A stretch of DNA of 64,000 nt from Aliivibrio fischeri (GCF_009727955.1 NZ_WOBR01000004.1:201844-265843), one strand, 5' to 3'. Positions 9,439 through 19,582 are shown, counted from the stretch's first letter. Notes: generated by a model not told the origin, from the letters alone. Program-made: numbers and translations.

Positions 9439-12400
9439 GTGTCTGACGCATCACAAAAAATATTTAAAACGCTGACACCTTTAGCGTTATTCGTTGCCGC
9501 ACAGTGCTCACAAGCGCACGCCGCGAGCACTATTCAAATCGTTGGTCCTGAAGGTAAGGATCAAACCGTCAGCTCACAGGTTGTAACTGAAGCACAACCG
9601 GCTAAGGTATATACCAAATCAGTACCCGCTGAAAAAGCACCACAAGCAAAAGCATCAACCCGAATTTATGGGCCGACGAGAGAAGACGAAACATTATGGT
9701 CTATCGCTAGTCGTGTAAATCCATCAAACACAACATCTGTTCAGCAAACACTGCTTGCTATTTATCGTTTGAACCCACAAGCATTTGAAAATAATAATAT
9801 TCATGGGTTAGAGCCAAATAGCCGATTACGTTTACCGACACTAGAGCAAGTTCGACGTGAAAATACTGATGATGCTAAACAATTATTACAGGCGCACAGT
9901 AAAAAATTAGCTGCACAAAAAGCGTCTGAGGCTCAAGTTAAAAGAACCGTTAAGACTGAAAAACCAGCACCTACGCCAAAACCTGCGGTAGTTCCAGTTA
10001 AGACTGAAGCTAAGGTCCAAGAGCCAAAGCCGGCTAAAGAAGTGATTAAATCAGTTGCTCCAGTTGCTGAACCAACGGCCTCTGTTGTTGCTTTAAAAAC
10101 TGAATTAGATACAACGGAACAAGAGTTCACCGCACTTCAAGAAAACAATCACCAATTACGAGTGCGATTAGCACAAGTTCAAAATGAAGTTGATAACTTA
10201 AAGAGTGAATTAGGCGATGAAGATCGTATTCGCAATGAAGTAGAAAAATTCATTAATGAACAAAAACAACTTGCAGCTGCTGAGAAAAAAGTTGAGCCAA
10301 CAGCAATGGATAAGTTGGCATCAAGCCCTGGTTTAATTGCTTCTTTAGCGTTAATCCCAGGAGCTCTTATTGCAGGTTTAATTGCATTCTTCTTATTCCG
10401 TCGTAAAAAAGAGGAAGAAGAAGGCGAAGGTGAAGCTCAATCAGAGCAACAACCTGCACCGTTAGTTATGCCAGAAGACAATTTCAATATGGATGATGAT
10501 ATCCCTGAAATTAGCTTGGATGACGATGATGATATTCTTAGCGATTTAAATAATGATGAATTTATCTTTGATGAACAGTCAGATTCAAATGATGACCTAT
10601 TTGCTGAGTTTGAAACAGACAACGACAACACAGATGAAGACCCATTTGCTGAGTTAGAATCAGATTCTGATTTGGACTCTCTGAGTTTAGAAGATGAGGG
10701 TGATCTTGATTTAGAACTTGGTGGGTTAGATGACCTTGATGATGACTTAGATATGTCATCGAGTGCTTTGACCGTAGCTGCCGAAGAGAAAGCGCTCGGT
10801 CTTGAAGAGATGGAAAAAGCGCTGAATGATTTTGATAGTGACTTATTCTCAGAAAGTGATTTAGAAGCAGAAGATGATGATTTTGACTTATCACTAATTG
10901 ATGATTCAGATTCAGAAAAAACATCATCAATTCCAGAGCTTGAAGAAACTGAAGAACTGGAAGGTGGCGAACTTGATCAATCGATGCTAGATGATTTATT
11001 TGCTTCAGTTGACGATGAAGATGAAGACGAATCAGTTCTAGACCAAGGTTGGGATCTTGATGAAAATGAAGAGACTAAGCTTGTATTAGAAACTGAAGAA
11101 GTAGAAGCAAAAACTGACTCACTTGAAGATGAGTTGGATTTTGATGAACTACTTTCTGGTATGGCAGATGAAGAGTCAGAAAAAGAATCAGCTGTTGAAG
11201 ATGATATTGATTTAGACTTAGAAGATGAAAGTACGGCATTACTTGATGAACTATTAGACGAATCTGATGATGAAACAGAAGATGAGTTCGATTTAGAAGA
11301 TAACAGTACCGCTTTATTAGATGAGTTAATTGATGAATCTGATGAAGATCAAGACGATGATCTAGATATTGATGCTGATAGCACGGCTTTACTTGATGAG
11401 CTGTTAGATGATGAAAAACTTGATGATGAAGATGACATCACATTAGAAGAAGATAGCACAGCTCTACTGGATGAGTTATTAGCTGATGATGATGAAAAGA
11501 ATGATAACTTTGAGCTAGATGAAGACAGTACCGCTCTTTTAGATGAACTTATTGGTGATGACACTGATGAGGAAAATGAAACTCTGGGAAAGACTGGCGT
11601 TGATGCTGAAGTTAACGGTGTAGCAGCATCAGAAGCGCTTTCTGAAGACACCCCTAGAGATGAAGATTGGCTAATTGAAGATGATGAAGAAGACGAAGAT
11701 GATATTCCTTTGTTTGAATCAGAACCAAAAAATGAGCATCTTTCTGAGCTAGATTCAGAAGAGGATGAGATTGCATTTGAAGCTGATTTATTAGAATCAA
11801 CAGAGCCTCAAGTACAGGAAGATGAATTAGCAGAACCTGTATCTGAGTCTGAAATTTTAAATGAGTTTGAAGAAGATGATCTTGATTCATTGTTAGCGGA
11901 TGATGAAAGTCTACTTGATTTAGAGGAAGAGTCTGTTGATCTTGACGCATTAAATGAAGATGAAGCGCTGAATGAAGAAAGTGAAGACGCATTCTCATTT
12001 GACGAAGAACTTGAGTCTGAAATAGAAGAAACAGACGTTTCTAAACTTGCTGAGCCAACAGAACCTGAAGTGATAGCAGAAGATGTTACTGAAGAAACAG
12101 TAACTCCTGAAGTTGAAAGCACAGAAGCTCTTGAAGAGGACGATCTTGATGAAGCAACGCTTGATTCGCTATTAGCTGGTGATGAAAGCCTACTTGATTT
12201 AGACGAAGAGTCAGTTGATCTTGAAGCATTAAATGAAGATGAAGCGTTAAATGAAAACAGTGAAGACGAATTCTCATTTGATGAAGAGCTTGAGTCAGAA
12301 GCAGAAGAGACAGAAGTTTCTGAACTTGCAGAGCCAACAGAACTTGAAGTGATGGCAGAAGATGTTACTGAAGAAACAGTAACTCCTGAAGTTGAAAGCA

Positions 12401-13563
12401 CAGAAGCTCTTGAAGAAGACGATCTTGATGAAGCAACGCTTGATTCGCTATTAGCTGGTGATGAAAGCCTACTTGATTTAGAGGAAGAGTCAGTTGATCT
12501 TGAAGTATTAAATGAAGATGAAGCGCTGAATGAAGAAAGCAAAGACGCATTCTCATTTGATGAAGAGCTTGAGTCAGAAGCAGAAGAGACAGAAGTTTCT
12601 GAACTTGAAGAGCCAACAGAATCTGAAGTAATAGCAGAAGATACTCTTGAAGAAGCAGTGGCATCTGACGTTGAAAGTACAGAAGCTCTTGAAGAAGATA
12701 CGCTTGATGAAGATGATCTTGATTCACTGCTAGCTGATGATGAAAGCCTGCTTGATTTAGAGGAAGATCCAGTTGAACTTACAGAATTAACTGACGATGA
12801 AGATGATAATGATTTCTCTCTAGATGATTTTGTAGAACAAAACGCAACGGACTTTAGCCAAAAGAGTGAAGAAGAAAGTTCTGTATCTGAATTGGATTTA
12901 GATAGCGACGAAGAAGAGCAAGATACAAAGTTTGATGGATTATCTATTGAAGATGCATTAGCGGCTCTAGGTGATGATGACAATGAAATCGATGATTCTG
13001 CGTTTAACCTTGATTCAACTGAGGAAGAAACAGAAATCGCTCCATCTCGTGAAGAGTTTAATTTTACTTCGCAAGTATCTGATGAAGAGAAAGAAGCATT
13101 AACTCATTTAGATAGCGCTGGCTTAGATATCGACAGTATGCTTGAGGATGGTGGTAGTGATTGGAGTGGTTTCAGTCTTGATGGGCACTCTAATACAGAA
13201 TCAGATCTTGAAGATGAAGATTGGTCAGAGCAACCTAATGTTGAAAATGACCCTCATGGCGAGAATCGTTTTTTAAGTATTGAAGCATTGATTGCTGAAA
13301 CTGAAAAGGGCGATAAAAATGACTTTGAAGAAGAAGATTTAAATCTAGATGTAGGTTTGGATGAATTTCCAGACATGCTAGGCAACGTTGCAGAACATGA
13401 TGTGGATGTAAACAGCGATGCTCAAAGTAAACTAGATTTAGCAAAAGCATATATTGAAATGTCTGATGATAAAGGCGCTTTAGAGTTGCTTGAGGACGTT
13501 CTTCGTAGTGATGATGTTTCCTTAAAAATCGAAGCTGAAAAATTAATGAAACAAATCGGCTAA
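9439..13563 (+). CDS. hubP: Polar landmark protein, FimV/HubP family
   Basis: 1374 residues, starting at GTG 9439 behind an AGAGG site. Layout: signal peptide to about residue 29; periplasmic LysM-like region at about 75-135 (ETLWSIASRVN...LNPQAF...NSRLRLP); coiled coil at about 220-285; one membrane helix at about 298-320; then a very acidic cytoplasmic part of some 1,000 residues full of repeats; and a C-terminal TPR-like FimV domain at about 1328-1374 (LDLAKAYIEMSDDKGALELLEDVL). In Vibrio, HubP binds peptidoglycan through LysM and recruits ParA-like proteins for the chromosome origin, flagella and chemotaxis arrays to the pole. The neighbours (asd upstream, truA downstream) match that locus. 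The symbol fimV is also used for this family. Confidence 0.93.
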   Translation: MSDASQKIFKTLTPLALFVAAQCSQAHAASTIQIVGPEGKDQTVSSQVVTEAQPAKVYTKSVPAEKAPQAKASTRIYGPTREDETLWSIASRVNPSNTTSVQQTLLAIYRLNPQAFENNNIHGLEPNSRLRLPTLEQVRRENTDDAKQLLQAHSKKLAAQKASEAQVKRTVKTEKPAPTPKPAVVPVKTEAKVQEPKPAKEVIKSVAPVAEPTASVVALKTELDTTEQEFTALQENNHQLRVRLAQVQNEVDNLKSELGDEDRIRNEVEKFINEQKQLAAAEKKVEPTAMDKLASSPGLIASLALIPGALIAGLIAFFLFRRKKEEEEGEGEAQSEQQPAPLVMPEDNFNMDDDIPEISLDDDDDILSDLNNDEFIFDEQSDSNDDLFAEFETDNDNTDEDPFAELESDSDLDSLSLEDEGDLDLELGGLDDLDDDLDMSSSALTVAAEEKALGLEEMEKALNDFDSDLFSESDLEAEDDDFDLSLIDDSDSEKTSSIPELEETEELEGGELDQSMLDDLFASVDDEDEDESVLDQGWDLDENEETKLVLETEEVEAKTDSLEDELDFDELLSGMADEESEKESAVEDDIDLDLEDESTALLDELLDESDDETEDEFDLEDNSTALLDELIDESDEDQDDDLDIDADSTALLDELLDDEKLDDEDDITLEEDSTALLDELLADDDEKNDNFELDEDSTALLDELIGDDTDEENETLGKTGVDAEVNGVAASEALSEDTPRDEDWLIEDDEEDEDDIPLFESEPKNEHLSELDSEEDEIAFEADLLESTEPQVQEDELAEPVSESEILNEFEEDDLDSLLADDESLLDLEEESVDLDALNEDEALNEESEDAFSFDEELESEIEETDVSKLAEPTEPEVIAEDVTEETVTPEVESTEALEEDDLDEATLDSLLAGDESLLDLDEESVDLEALNEDEALNENSEDEFSFDEELESEAEETEVSELAEPTELEVMAEDVTEETVTPEVESTEALEEDDLDEATLDSLLAGDESLLDLEEESVDLEVLNEDEALNEESKDAFSFDEELESEAEETEVSELEEPTESEVIAEDTLEEAVASDVESTEALEEDTLDEDDLDSLLADDESLLDLEEDPVELTELTDDEDDNDFSLDDFVEQNATDFSQKSEEESSVSELDLDSDEEEQDTKFDGLSIEDALAALGDDDNEIDDSAFNLDSTEEETEIAPSREEFNFTSQVSDEEKEALTHLDSAGLDIDSMLEDGGSDWSGFSLDGHSNTESDLEDEDWSEQPNVENDPHGENRFLSIEALIAETEKGDKNDFEEEDLNLDVGLDEFPDMLGNVAEHDVDVNSDAQSKLDLAKAYIEMSDDKGALELLEDVLRSDDVSLKIEAEKLMKQIG
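11230..11550 (+). repeat. Five STALLDEL coding repeats in hubP
   Basis: Inside hubP, the motif STALLDEL followed by L or I recurs five times at 22-24 residue spacing from about residue 598, separated by Asp/Glu-rich linkers. It is a short acidic repeat block, distinct from the longer repeat that follows. Confidence 0.85.
11875..12780 (+). repeat. 279-base tandem coding repeats in hubP
   Basis: Units start at 11875 (88 codons, lacking a five-residue insertion EATLD), 12139, 12418 and 12697 (partial); the last three starts are exactly 279 bases apart. Shared blocks include SLLADDESLLDLEEESVDL, LNEDEALNEESEDAFSFDEE and ESTEALEE. The DNA of units 2 and 3 is nearly identical, which points to recent duplication or gene conversion. 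Confidence 0.92.
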
Positions 13564-13580
13564 CTTAAGAAACAATATTA

Positions 13581-13613
13581 AAAAGGCGGTGGCAGTGAGC
13601 TCCGCCTTTTTTT
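13581..13613 (+). terminator. Intrinsic terminator after hubP
   Basis: AAAAGGCGG (13581-13589) pairs with CCGCCTTTT (13602-13610), followed by T residues. Confidence 0.88.
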
Positions 13614-13649
13614 ATAATGATGTCTAATTGAATTAAAAGAAAAGAAATC

Positions 13650-14438
13650 ATGCGAATAGCTCTATGTATTGAATATGATGGTGCCGAATATTACGGTTGG
13701 CAACGTCAAAGAGATGTAAACAGTGTCCAAGAAGAACTGGAAAAAGCATTAACTATCGTTGCTAATGAGCCTATTGAAGTTCATTGTGCAGGTCGAACGG
13801 ATGCTGGTGTTCACGGTACAGGACAAGTCGTGCACTTTGATACAACAAGTTCTCGCAAATTAGCAGCGTGGATGATGGGGGCGAATGCGAACTTACCAAA
13901 GAACATCGCAGTTCGTTGGGCCAAAGAGGTAAATGAGGATTTTCATGCTCGTTTTACCGCTACTGCTCGTCGTTATCGCTATATCATCTATAATAATCGT
14001 TTGCGTCCAGCAATTTTAGGGCATGGTGTAAGCCATTATCATGATGCGTTAGATGCGAATTTAATGCATGAAGCTGGTCAATATTTATTAGGCGAAAATG
14101 ATTTTACGTCATTTCGTGCCGTTCACTGTCAATCACGTTCACCATGGCGCAACTTAATGCACTTAAAAGTCACTCGTCATGGTGATTTTATTGTTATTGA
14201 TATTAAAGCAAACGCTTTTGTTCACCATATGGTTCGTAACATTACCGGTAGCTTAATCGAAGTAGGCAAAGGAAAGCAAAAACCAGAATGGATTAAATGG
14301 TTATTAGAAGCTAAAGACCGAAAACTGGCTGGAGCTACGGCTAAAGCCGAAGGTTTGTATCTTGTGGATGTAGATTACCCGCTAGAATGGGAATTACCGC
14401 GAGTACCACTAGGTCCTTTATTTCTAGATAATGATTGA
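13650..14438 (+). CDS. truA: tRNA pseudouridine(38-40) synthase TruA
   Basis: 262 residues. It converts uridines 38, 39 and 40 of the tRNA anticodon arm to pseudouridine. The catalytic aspartate lies in [19 protein letters not shown] near residue 52. RRYRYIIYN and [13 protein letters not shown] are further family blocks. The start [20 protein letters not shown] is typical. It follows hubP behind a terminator and precedes accD by about 150 bases. E. coli has dedA in that gap and here it is absent. Confidence 0.97.
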   Translation: MRIALCIEYDGAEYYGWQRQRDVNSVQEELEKALTIVANEPIEVHCAGRTDAGVHGTGQVVHFDTTSSRKLAAWMMGANANLPKNIAVRWAKEVNEDFHARFTATARRYRYIIYNNRLRPAILGHGVSHYHDALDANLMHEAGQYLLGENDFTSFRAVHCQSRSPWRNLMHLKVTRHGDFIVIDIKANAFVHHMVRNITGSLIEVGKGKQKPEWIKWLLEAKDRKLAGATAKAEGLYLVDVDYPLEWELPRVPLGPLFLDND

Positions 14439-14590
14439 TTTATCACTACGAAAAGTAGAGATGGATTCAATATTGAAAATAGGTACAACCAGTTTTTTAT
14501 CTACACTGGCGGATATTTATGGTTTAATCTATTTAATTGAATTTTATTCTCTTGCGATGGTGCGAGAGATCACTAATAGAAAGGTCGTCC

Positions 14591-15475
14591 ATGAGTTGGC
14601 TTGAAAAGATTTTTAATACAAGCAATATTGTTAGTTCACGTAAAGCATCGATCCCTGAAGGGGTTTGGACGAAATGTACGTCATGTGAACAAGTTCTTTA
14701 TTCTGCAGAATTAGAGCGTAACCTAGAAGTGTGTCCAAAATGTGACCATCATATGCGAATGAAAGCTCGTAAGCGTCTTGAAACATTCTTAGATGCAGAA
14801 GGTCGTGTTGAAATTGGTGCTGAATTAGAACCAAAAGATGTTTTAAAGTTTAAAGATTCAAAGCGTTATAAAGATCGTATCTCTGCTGCACAAAAATCAA
14901 GTGATGAAACAGATGCTCTAGTGGTAATGAAAGGTACTCTATTAGAATTACCGGTTGTTGCATGTGCATTTGAATTCTCATTTATGGGTGGTTCAATGGG
15001 TTCTGTTGTTGGCGCTCGCTTTGTTAAAGCGGTAGATGCTGCAATTGAAAATAACTGTCCTCTTGTATGTTTCTCTGCAAGTGGTGGCGCACGTATGCAA
15101 GAGGCGCTTATGTCTCTAATGCAAATGGCAAAAACAAGTGCAGCTCTAGCTCGTTTGTCTCGTAAAGGCCTACCATTTTTCTCTGTACTAACTGACCCAA
15201 CAATGGGTGGTGTATCAGCAAGTTTAGCAATGCTAGGTGATATCAATATCGGTGAACCAAAAGCGTTAATCGGCTTTGCTGGTCGTCGTGTTATTGAGCA
15301 AACTGTGCGTGAAGATCTTCCTGAAGGTTTCCAACGTAGTGAATTCTTGCTTGAGCATGGTGCGATTGACATGATTGTTGACCGTCGTGAAATGCGTCAA
15401 CGTATCGGTGGGTTAATGGCTAAAATGACGAATCAAGAGTCACCATTAGTTGTTCCTGTTGATGGTTCACACTAA
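14591..15475 (+). CDS. accD: Acetyl-CoA carboxylase carboxyltransferase subunit beta
   Basis: 294 residues from ATG 14591 ([12 protein letters not shown]). With AccA it moves the carboxyl group from biotin to acetyl-CoA, giving malonyl-CoA for fatty acid synthesis. An N-terminal four-cysteine zinc ribbon (CTSCEQVLY ... CPKCDHHM) spans about residues 29-54. The crotonase-fold body shows [34 protein letters not shown] and [16 protein letters not shown]. An upstream in-frame ATG at 14537 adds 18 residues with no family resemblance and was rejected. The gene order truA-accD-folC is conserved. Confidence 0.97.
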   Translation: MSWLEKIFNTSNIVSSRKASIPEGVWTKCTSCEQVLYSAELERNLEVCPKCDHHMRMKARKRLETFLDAEGRVEIGAELEPKDVLKFKDSKRYKDRISAAQKSSDETDALVVMKGTLLELPVVACAFEFSFMGGSMGSVVGARFVKAVDAAIENNCPLVCFSASGGARMQEALMSLMQMAKTSAALARLSRKGLPFFSVLTDPTMGGVSASLAMLGDINIGEPKALIGFAGRRVIEQTVREDLPEGFQRSEFLLEHGAIDMIVDRREMRQRIGGLMAKMTNQESPLVVPVDGSH

Positions 15476-15575
15476 GAATTAAATCAAATGGGACCAAGGT
15501 TGTTAGTTCTTACTTTAAAACAGCAACCTAAGTCATATATACTGTCACTATATTCGTTAGTGAAGTAGTTGAATT

Positions 15576-16856
15576 ATGACAACATTTGATTCTCCGAAAG
15601 CCACATCTGATTTATCGGTGTGGCTTCGTTATTTAGAAAGCATTCATACTAGTGCAATAGATTTGGGTTTAGACCGTGTTCAGCGTGTTGCACAACGAGC
15701 AAAATTAACTAAACCAGCACCAACGGTAATCACAGTTGCAGGAACAAACGGTAAAGGTTCAACCTGTGCATTAATGGAATCTATTTTAATCAATGCTGGT
15801 TATCGTGTTGGTGTTTATAGTTCTCCTCATCTTATTCGTTACAACGAACGTATTCGTATTAATGGTAACGACTTATCTGATTCTCTTATTTCTCAGTCTT
15901 TTGCTGCTATTGAAGCGTGGCGTAAAGATATTTCACTTAGTCTTTTTGAATTCGGAACGCTTTCTGCTCTTTGGGCTTTTAAAGCGCATCAAGTTGATGT
16001 GGTTTTGCTTGAAGTTGGCCTTGGTGGACGTTTAGATGCGACGAATGTTGTTGATCATGATGTATCAATTATTACAAGCTTAGCTGTTGATCATGTTGAT
16101 TGGTTAGGTGACGATATTGAAGTCATTGGTTTTGAAAAGGCGGGCATTTTTCGTTCAGAAAAACCAGCTATTTGTGGTCAACCTAATCCACCTTCAAGTG
16201 TTGCAGCTCATGCAGATGATATTAATGCTGATTTATATCAGGTTGGTTATCAATTTGATTATAACGTGCATGCAGATACTCAAACGTGGTCGTGGAAGAG
16301 TGGAGCATTTGATCTAGATAACTTACCATTACCTAATTTACCACTAGCGAATGCAGCGACGGCCATTATGGCTTTAGGTGTTTCAGGATTAGAATTGAGT
16401 GATATTAATATTGTTGAAGGTTTAAAATCAGCAACGTTACCTGGAAGAATGCAGCGATTGACTCGTGGCAACTCTGAATTTGAGCCTACGATTATACTTG
16501 ATGTTGCGCACAACCCACATTCGGCGCACTATCTTGTACAGCAAGTAAGACAGCGTTTCCCAAATAAGAAAATCCATGCAGTAGTAGGGATGTTACATGA
16601 TAAAGACATTAAATCTACTTTAGGTGAGTTCACGGGAGTGATTGATGTTTGGTATCCTGCATCGTTATCAGGACCAAGAGCGGCTAACGCAAGTGAATTA
16701 ACCGCTGTTTTATCAAAAGAAATAACAGAATATTCATCACCTGTTGATGCTTTTAAAGTAGCATTACAACAGGCTGAAAATGAAGATTTAATTTTAGTCT
16801 TCGGATCATTCCATACGGTCGGTGAAGTATGGGATTACTGGAAAAAAGAAGCATGA
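15576..16856 (+). CDS. folC: Dihydrofolate synthase / folylpolyglutamate synthase
   Basis: 426 residues. It adds glutamate to dihydropteroate and then further glutamates to tetrahydrofolate. It is a Mur-ligase-like enzyme: P-loop GTNGKGSTCALMESIL near residue 52, YSSPHLIRYNERIRING, the metal-binding LEVGLGGRLDATN, and DVAHNPHSAHYL at the start of the C-terminal domain. The TGA stop overlaps the ribosome binding site of dedD, so folC-dedD is a tight pair, as in E. coli. Confidence 0.96.
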   Translation: MTTFDSPKATSDLSVWLRYLESIHTSAIDLGLDRVQRVAQRAKLTKPAPTVITVAGTNGKGSTCALMESILINAGYRVGVYSSPHLIRYNERIRINGNDLSDSLISQSFAAIEAWRKDISLSLFEFGTLSALWAFKAHQVDVVLLEVGLGGRLDATNVVDHDVSIITSLAVDHVDWLGDDIEVIGFEKAGIFRSEKPAICGQPNPPSSVAAHADDINADLYQVGYQFDYNVHADTQTWSWKSGAFDLDNLPLPNLPLANAATAIMALGVSGLELSDINIVEGLKSATLPGRMQRLTRGNSEFEPTIILDVAHNPHSAHYLVQQVRQRFPNKKIHAVVGMLHDKDIKSTLGEFTGVIDVWYPASLSGPRAANASELTAVLSKEITEYSSPVDAFKVALQQAENEDLILVFGSFHTVGEVWDYWKKEA

Positions 16857-16865
16857 GGAACATGA

Positions 16866-17423
16866 GTGTCTAGTCCATTTCAACGACGTTTAGTCGGAAC
16901 CATAATATTGGTTGCTATTGGGGTAATTGTTTTACCTGATCTATTTGATGGTAAGAAAAAGCATTACCAAGAAGAGTTTGCAAGTATTCCAATTAAGCCT
17001 GAGCTTTCTAAAGATGTAGAGCAATTTGAGATTCAAGAGCCGGTTGATTTTGATGCGGAACTTCCAGATGAACCTGTCGAAGTAACTATTGAATCTTCAC
17101 CTACTGAGCCTGAAAAAGAAACGTTGACGATTGTTGAGAAAAAACAATCACAGCCTTCTAAAGTGGATTATGCAAAAAGCGCATGGATCATTCAGCTTGG
17201 TGTATTTAGAAATGCAGACAACGCAAAAAATCTTGCTCTTAAGCTACGTAAGCAAGGTTACCAAGCGCATACTTTCCCTAAAGATCCACAATCTGGTGAT
17301 TTAGTTCGAGTTGCTGTTGGTCCAGATGTTTCTAAACCTGATCTAGAAAAGCAACTGCCAAAATTAAAAGAAATAACTGGCTTAAATGGTCAATTGCTCA
17401 AATTTACACCACTAAACCCATAA
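16866..17423 (+). CDS. dedD: SPOR-domain cell division protein DedD
   Basis: 185 residues. The start is GTG 16866: GAGGA at 16855-16859 lies six bases upstream, while the nearby ATG at 16862 runs into a stop after three codons. One membrane helix (about residues 9-25, VGTIILVAIGVIVLPDLF) is followed by a Glu/Pro-rich linker and a C-terminal SPOR domain at about 105-180 (WIIQLGVFRNADNAKNLALK). SPOR domains bind denuded glycan strands at the septum. DedD is a non-essential late septation protein. It precedes cvpA as in E. coli, and a PurR-type operator overlaps its last codon. Confidence 0.93.
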   Translation: MSSPFQRRLVGTIILVAIGVIVLPDLFDGKKKHYQEEFASIPIKPELSKDVEQFEIQEPVDFDAELPDEPVEVTIESSPTEPEKETLTIVEKKQSQPSKVDYAKSAWIIQLGVFRNADNAKNLALKLRKQGYQAHTFPKDPQSGDLVRVAVGPDVSKPDLEKQLPKLKEITGLNGQLLKFTPLNP

Positions 17424-17437
17424 GAAAACGTTTGCGT
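17422..17437. promoter_or_regulatory. PurR-type operator upstream of cvpA-purF
   Basis: The 16-mer AAGAAAACGTTTGCGT matches 14 of 16 positions of the palindromic PurR consensus ACGCAAACGTTTGCGT. It stands 47 bases before the cvpA ATG and overlaps the likely -35 region of a promoter with a TAAAAT -10 (about 17453-17458). In E. coli the cvpA-purF operon is repressed by PurR with hypoxanthine or guanine at an equivalent site. Confidence 0.8.
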
Positions 17438-17484
17438 AGCGGATTTTTCTGTTAAAATGCGCAGCAACAGAGAAAAGATAAATT

Positions 17485-17976
17485 ATGATTTGGATCGATT
17501 TTGTCATTTTAGGCGTTATTAGCCTGTCAGCTTTAATCAGTTTGATTAGAGGTTTTGTAAAAGAAGCGTTGTCTTTGGTTATTTGGTTTGGTGCATTTTT
17601 TATTGCCAGCAACTTTTATCCAAAGCTAGCGGTTTACTTTACAAATATTCATGACGAAATGATAAGAAATGGCAGTGCGATAGCTGCCTTGTTTGTGGCA
17701 ACCTTAATTGTTGGTGCGGTTGTTAACTACGTAGTAGGTCAATTAGTACAAAAAACAGGGTTGTCAGGAACCGATAGGATTTTAGGAATTGTCTTTGGAG
17801 GCTTAAGAGGCGTGCTAATCATAGCAGCTGTTTTATTCTTCATTGATGCCTTTACTTCTTTATCAGATTCAGAGTGGTGGAAGCAATCACAATTAATACC
17901 GCAATTTTCGGTAGTAATTGAGTGGTTCTTCGATTACTTAAAGGATACATCAAGTTTTCTTCCTGGCGCTAAATAG
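17485..17976 (+). CDS. cvpA: CvpA family inner-membrane protein
   Basis: 163 residues with four predicted membrane helices (about 3-22, 27-47, 62-84 and 102-123), the family topology. CvpA was named for colicin V production and is also linked to envelope stress and bile resistance; its molecular activity is unknown. The motif [18 protein letters not shown] and the later [13 protein letters not shown] are conserved. It sits between dedD and purF behind a PurR-type operator. An intrinsic terminator overlaps its stop codon, so much of its transcript may end before purF. Confidence 0.93.
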   Translation: MIWIDFVILGVISLSALISLIRGFVKEALSLVIWFGAFFIASNFYPKLAVYFTNIHDEMIRNGSAIAALFVATLIVGAVVNYVVGQLVQKTGLSGTDRILGIVFGGLRGVLIIAAVLFFIDAFTSLSDSEWWKQSQLIPQFSVVIEWFFDYLKDTSSFLPGAK

Positions 17977-17988
17977 CGCCAGTTTTTT
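17963..17988 (+). terminator. Intrinsic terminator across the cvpA stop, before purF
   Basis: CTGGCGCTA (17963-17971) and TAGCGCCAG (17974-17982) form a perfect 9-base inverted repeat followed by six T. The right arm contains the cvpA stop codon TAG (17974-17976), so ribosomes ending cvpA would cover the hairpin. This could tie purF read-through to cvpA translation. Confidence 0.85.
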
Positions 17989-18010
17989 AGCAAATTGAGG
18001 ACTCTAGGAC

Positions 18011-19525
18011 ATGTGCGGTATTGTTGGAATCGTGGGCGCAACACCAGTAAACCAGTCAATCTATGACGCTTTAACAGTGCTACAACATCGTGGCCAAGAT
18101 GCTGCTGGTATTATTACCATAGAAAGCAATCGTTTCCGTCTGAGAAAGGCGAACGGTTTGGTGAAGGATGTATTTGAAACAAAACACATGCAACGCCTAC
18201 AAGGTAACGTTGGTATTGGCCATGTTCGATACCCTACAGCAGGCAGTTCTAGTGCGTCAGAAGCGCAACCTTTCTATGTTAACTCTCCATTTGGTATCAC
18301 CCTCGCGCATAACGGTAACTTAACCAATGCGAACGAAATCCGTGAGACTTTATTTGAACAAGAACGTCGTCATGTTAATACAACTTCAGATTCAGAAGTG
18401 TTATTAAATATTTTTGCGCACCATCTTGATGAATCAAAAAATTACCCATTAACTCAAGAAGATATTTTTAAAACAGTCACTAAAGTTCACGAGCAAATTC
18501 GTGGTGCTTATGCGGTAACCGCAATGATTATTGGACACGGTATGGTTGCCTTCCGAGATCCAAATGGTATTCGTCCATTATGTCTAGGTAAACGCAAAGT
18601 TGAAGGCCGTACAGAATATATGGTGGCTTCAGAGTCTGTAGCTTTAGATGCTGTCGGTTTTGATTTTGTTCGTGATGTTGCACCAGGTGAAGCGATTTAT
18701 GCTCCATTTGAAGGTGGGCTATATACACAACAATGTGCACATGAACCTAAACTAAACCCATGTATTTTTGAGTTTGTTTACTTTGCTCGCCCTGATTCTT
18801 TTATCGATAAAATTTCGGTATACAGTGCTCGAGTTGAAATGGGTAAGCGTTTGGGTGAAAAAATTAAGCGTGAATGGGAAGATCTTGATATTGATGTTGT
18901 ATTGCCTATTCCTGAAACATCATGTGACATCGCATTAGAAATCGCACAAATTATTAATAAACCTTACCGTCAAGGTTTTGTTAAGAATCGTTATGTTGGC
19001 CGTACCTTTATTATGCCAGGACAACAAGAGCGTAAGAAATCTGTACGTCGCAAGCTAAACGCGATTCGTTCTGAATTTAAAGATAAAAATGTTTTATTGG
19101 TTGATGACTCTATTGTGCGTGGAACAACCTCAGAGCAGATTATTGAAATGGCTCGTGATTCTGGTGCTAAGAACGTTTATATGGTGTCAGCGGCTCCTGA
19201 AATTCGTTTCCCTAACGTATATGGCATCGATATGCCAAGTGCAAATGAATTGATCGCACATGGTCGTGAAGTGGATGAGATCTGTAAGGCGATTGGTGCT
19301 GATGCCCTTATTTTCCAAGATCTTTCGGACTTAGTTGATGCGGTTGGTTGCGGTAACAGAGAGATTGAGAAATTTGAAACATCGGTTTTCAATGCGCATT
19401 ATGTTACGGGTGATGTTGATCAAAATTACTTAGAGTATTTAGAAAGCCTACGTAATGATGATGCAAAACAAGATAACGAAGCACAGAATGTAGCAAGTCT
19501 CGATATTTATAACGAAGAGATTTAA
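18011..19525 (+). CDS. purF: Amidophosphoribosyltransferase
   Basis: 504 residues. It catalyses the first committed step of purine synthesis, PRPP plus glutamine to phosphoribosylamine. The N-terminal nucleophile hydrolase domain starts MCGIVGIVG, so Cys2 becomes the catalytic N-terminal cysteine after Met removal. The C-terminal phosphoribosyltransferase domain has the PRPP loop [17 protein letters not shown] near residue 365. Other landmarks are [11 protein letters not shown] and [12 protein letters not shown]. It follows cvpA by 34 bases across a terminator hairpin. It ends at a strong terminator shared with the opposing LysR gene. Confidence 0.98.
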   Translation: MCGIVGIVGATPVNQSIYDALTVLQHRGQDAAGIITIESNRFRLRKANGLVKDVFETKHMQRLQGNVGIGHVRYPTAGSSSASEAQPFYVNSPFGITLAHNGNLTNANEIRETLFEQERRHVNTTSDSEVLLNIFAHHLDESKNYPLTQEDIFKTVTKVHEQIRGAYAVTAMIIGHGMVAFRDPNGIRPLCLGKRKVEGRTEYMVASESVALDAVGFDFVRDVAPGEAIYAPFEGGLYTQQCAHEPKLNPCIFEFVYFARPDSFIDKISVYSARVEMGKRLGEKIKREWEDLDIDVVLPIPETSCDIALEIAQIINKPYRQGFVKNRYVGRTFIMPGQQERKKSVRRKLNAIRSEFKDKNVLLVDDSIVRGTTSEQIIEMARDSGAKNVYMVSAAPEIRFPNVYGIDMPSANELIAHGREVDEICKAIGADALIFQDLSDLVDAVGCGNREIEKFETSVFNAHYVTGDVDQNYLEYLESLRNDDAKQDNEAQNVASLDIYNEEI

Positions 19526-19540
19526 TTTTCGTTCAGAATA

Positions 19541-19570
19541 AAAAAAGCCTGTGATTTCACAGGCTTTTTT
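19541..19570. terminator. Bidirectional intrinsic terminator, purF / LysR gene
   Basis: AAAAAAGCCTGTGA is fully complementary to TCACAGGCTTTTTT, with a two-base centre. A and T runs on either side serve both convergent genes. Confidence 0.9.
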
Positions 19571-19582
19571 ATATGTAATACA

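Noticed and set aside
11808..12983. A 391-codon open frame on the minus strand, very rich in serine
   Set aside because: It lies antisense to the acidic repeats of hubP. GAA/GAT/TCA-rich codons leave the complementary frame open and read as Ser. No ribosome binding site or family resemblance.
15476..15575. Small inverted repeats between accD and folC (AGGTTG/CAACCT and TCACTA/TAGTGA)
   Set aside because: Short stems with no T run; too weak to call a terminator or regulatory element.
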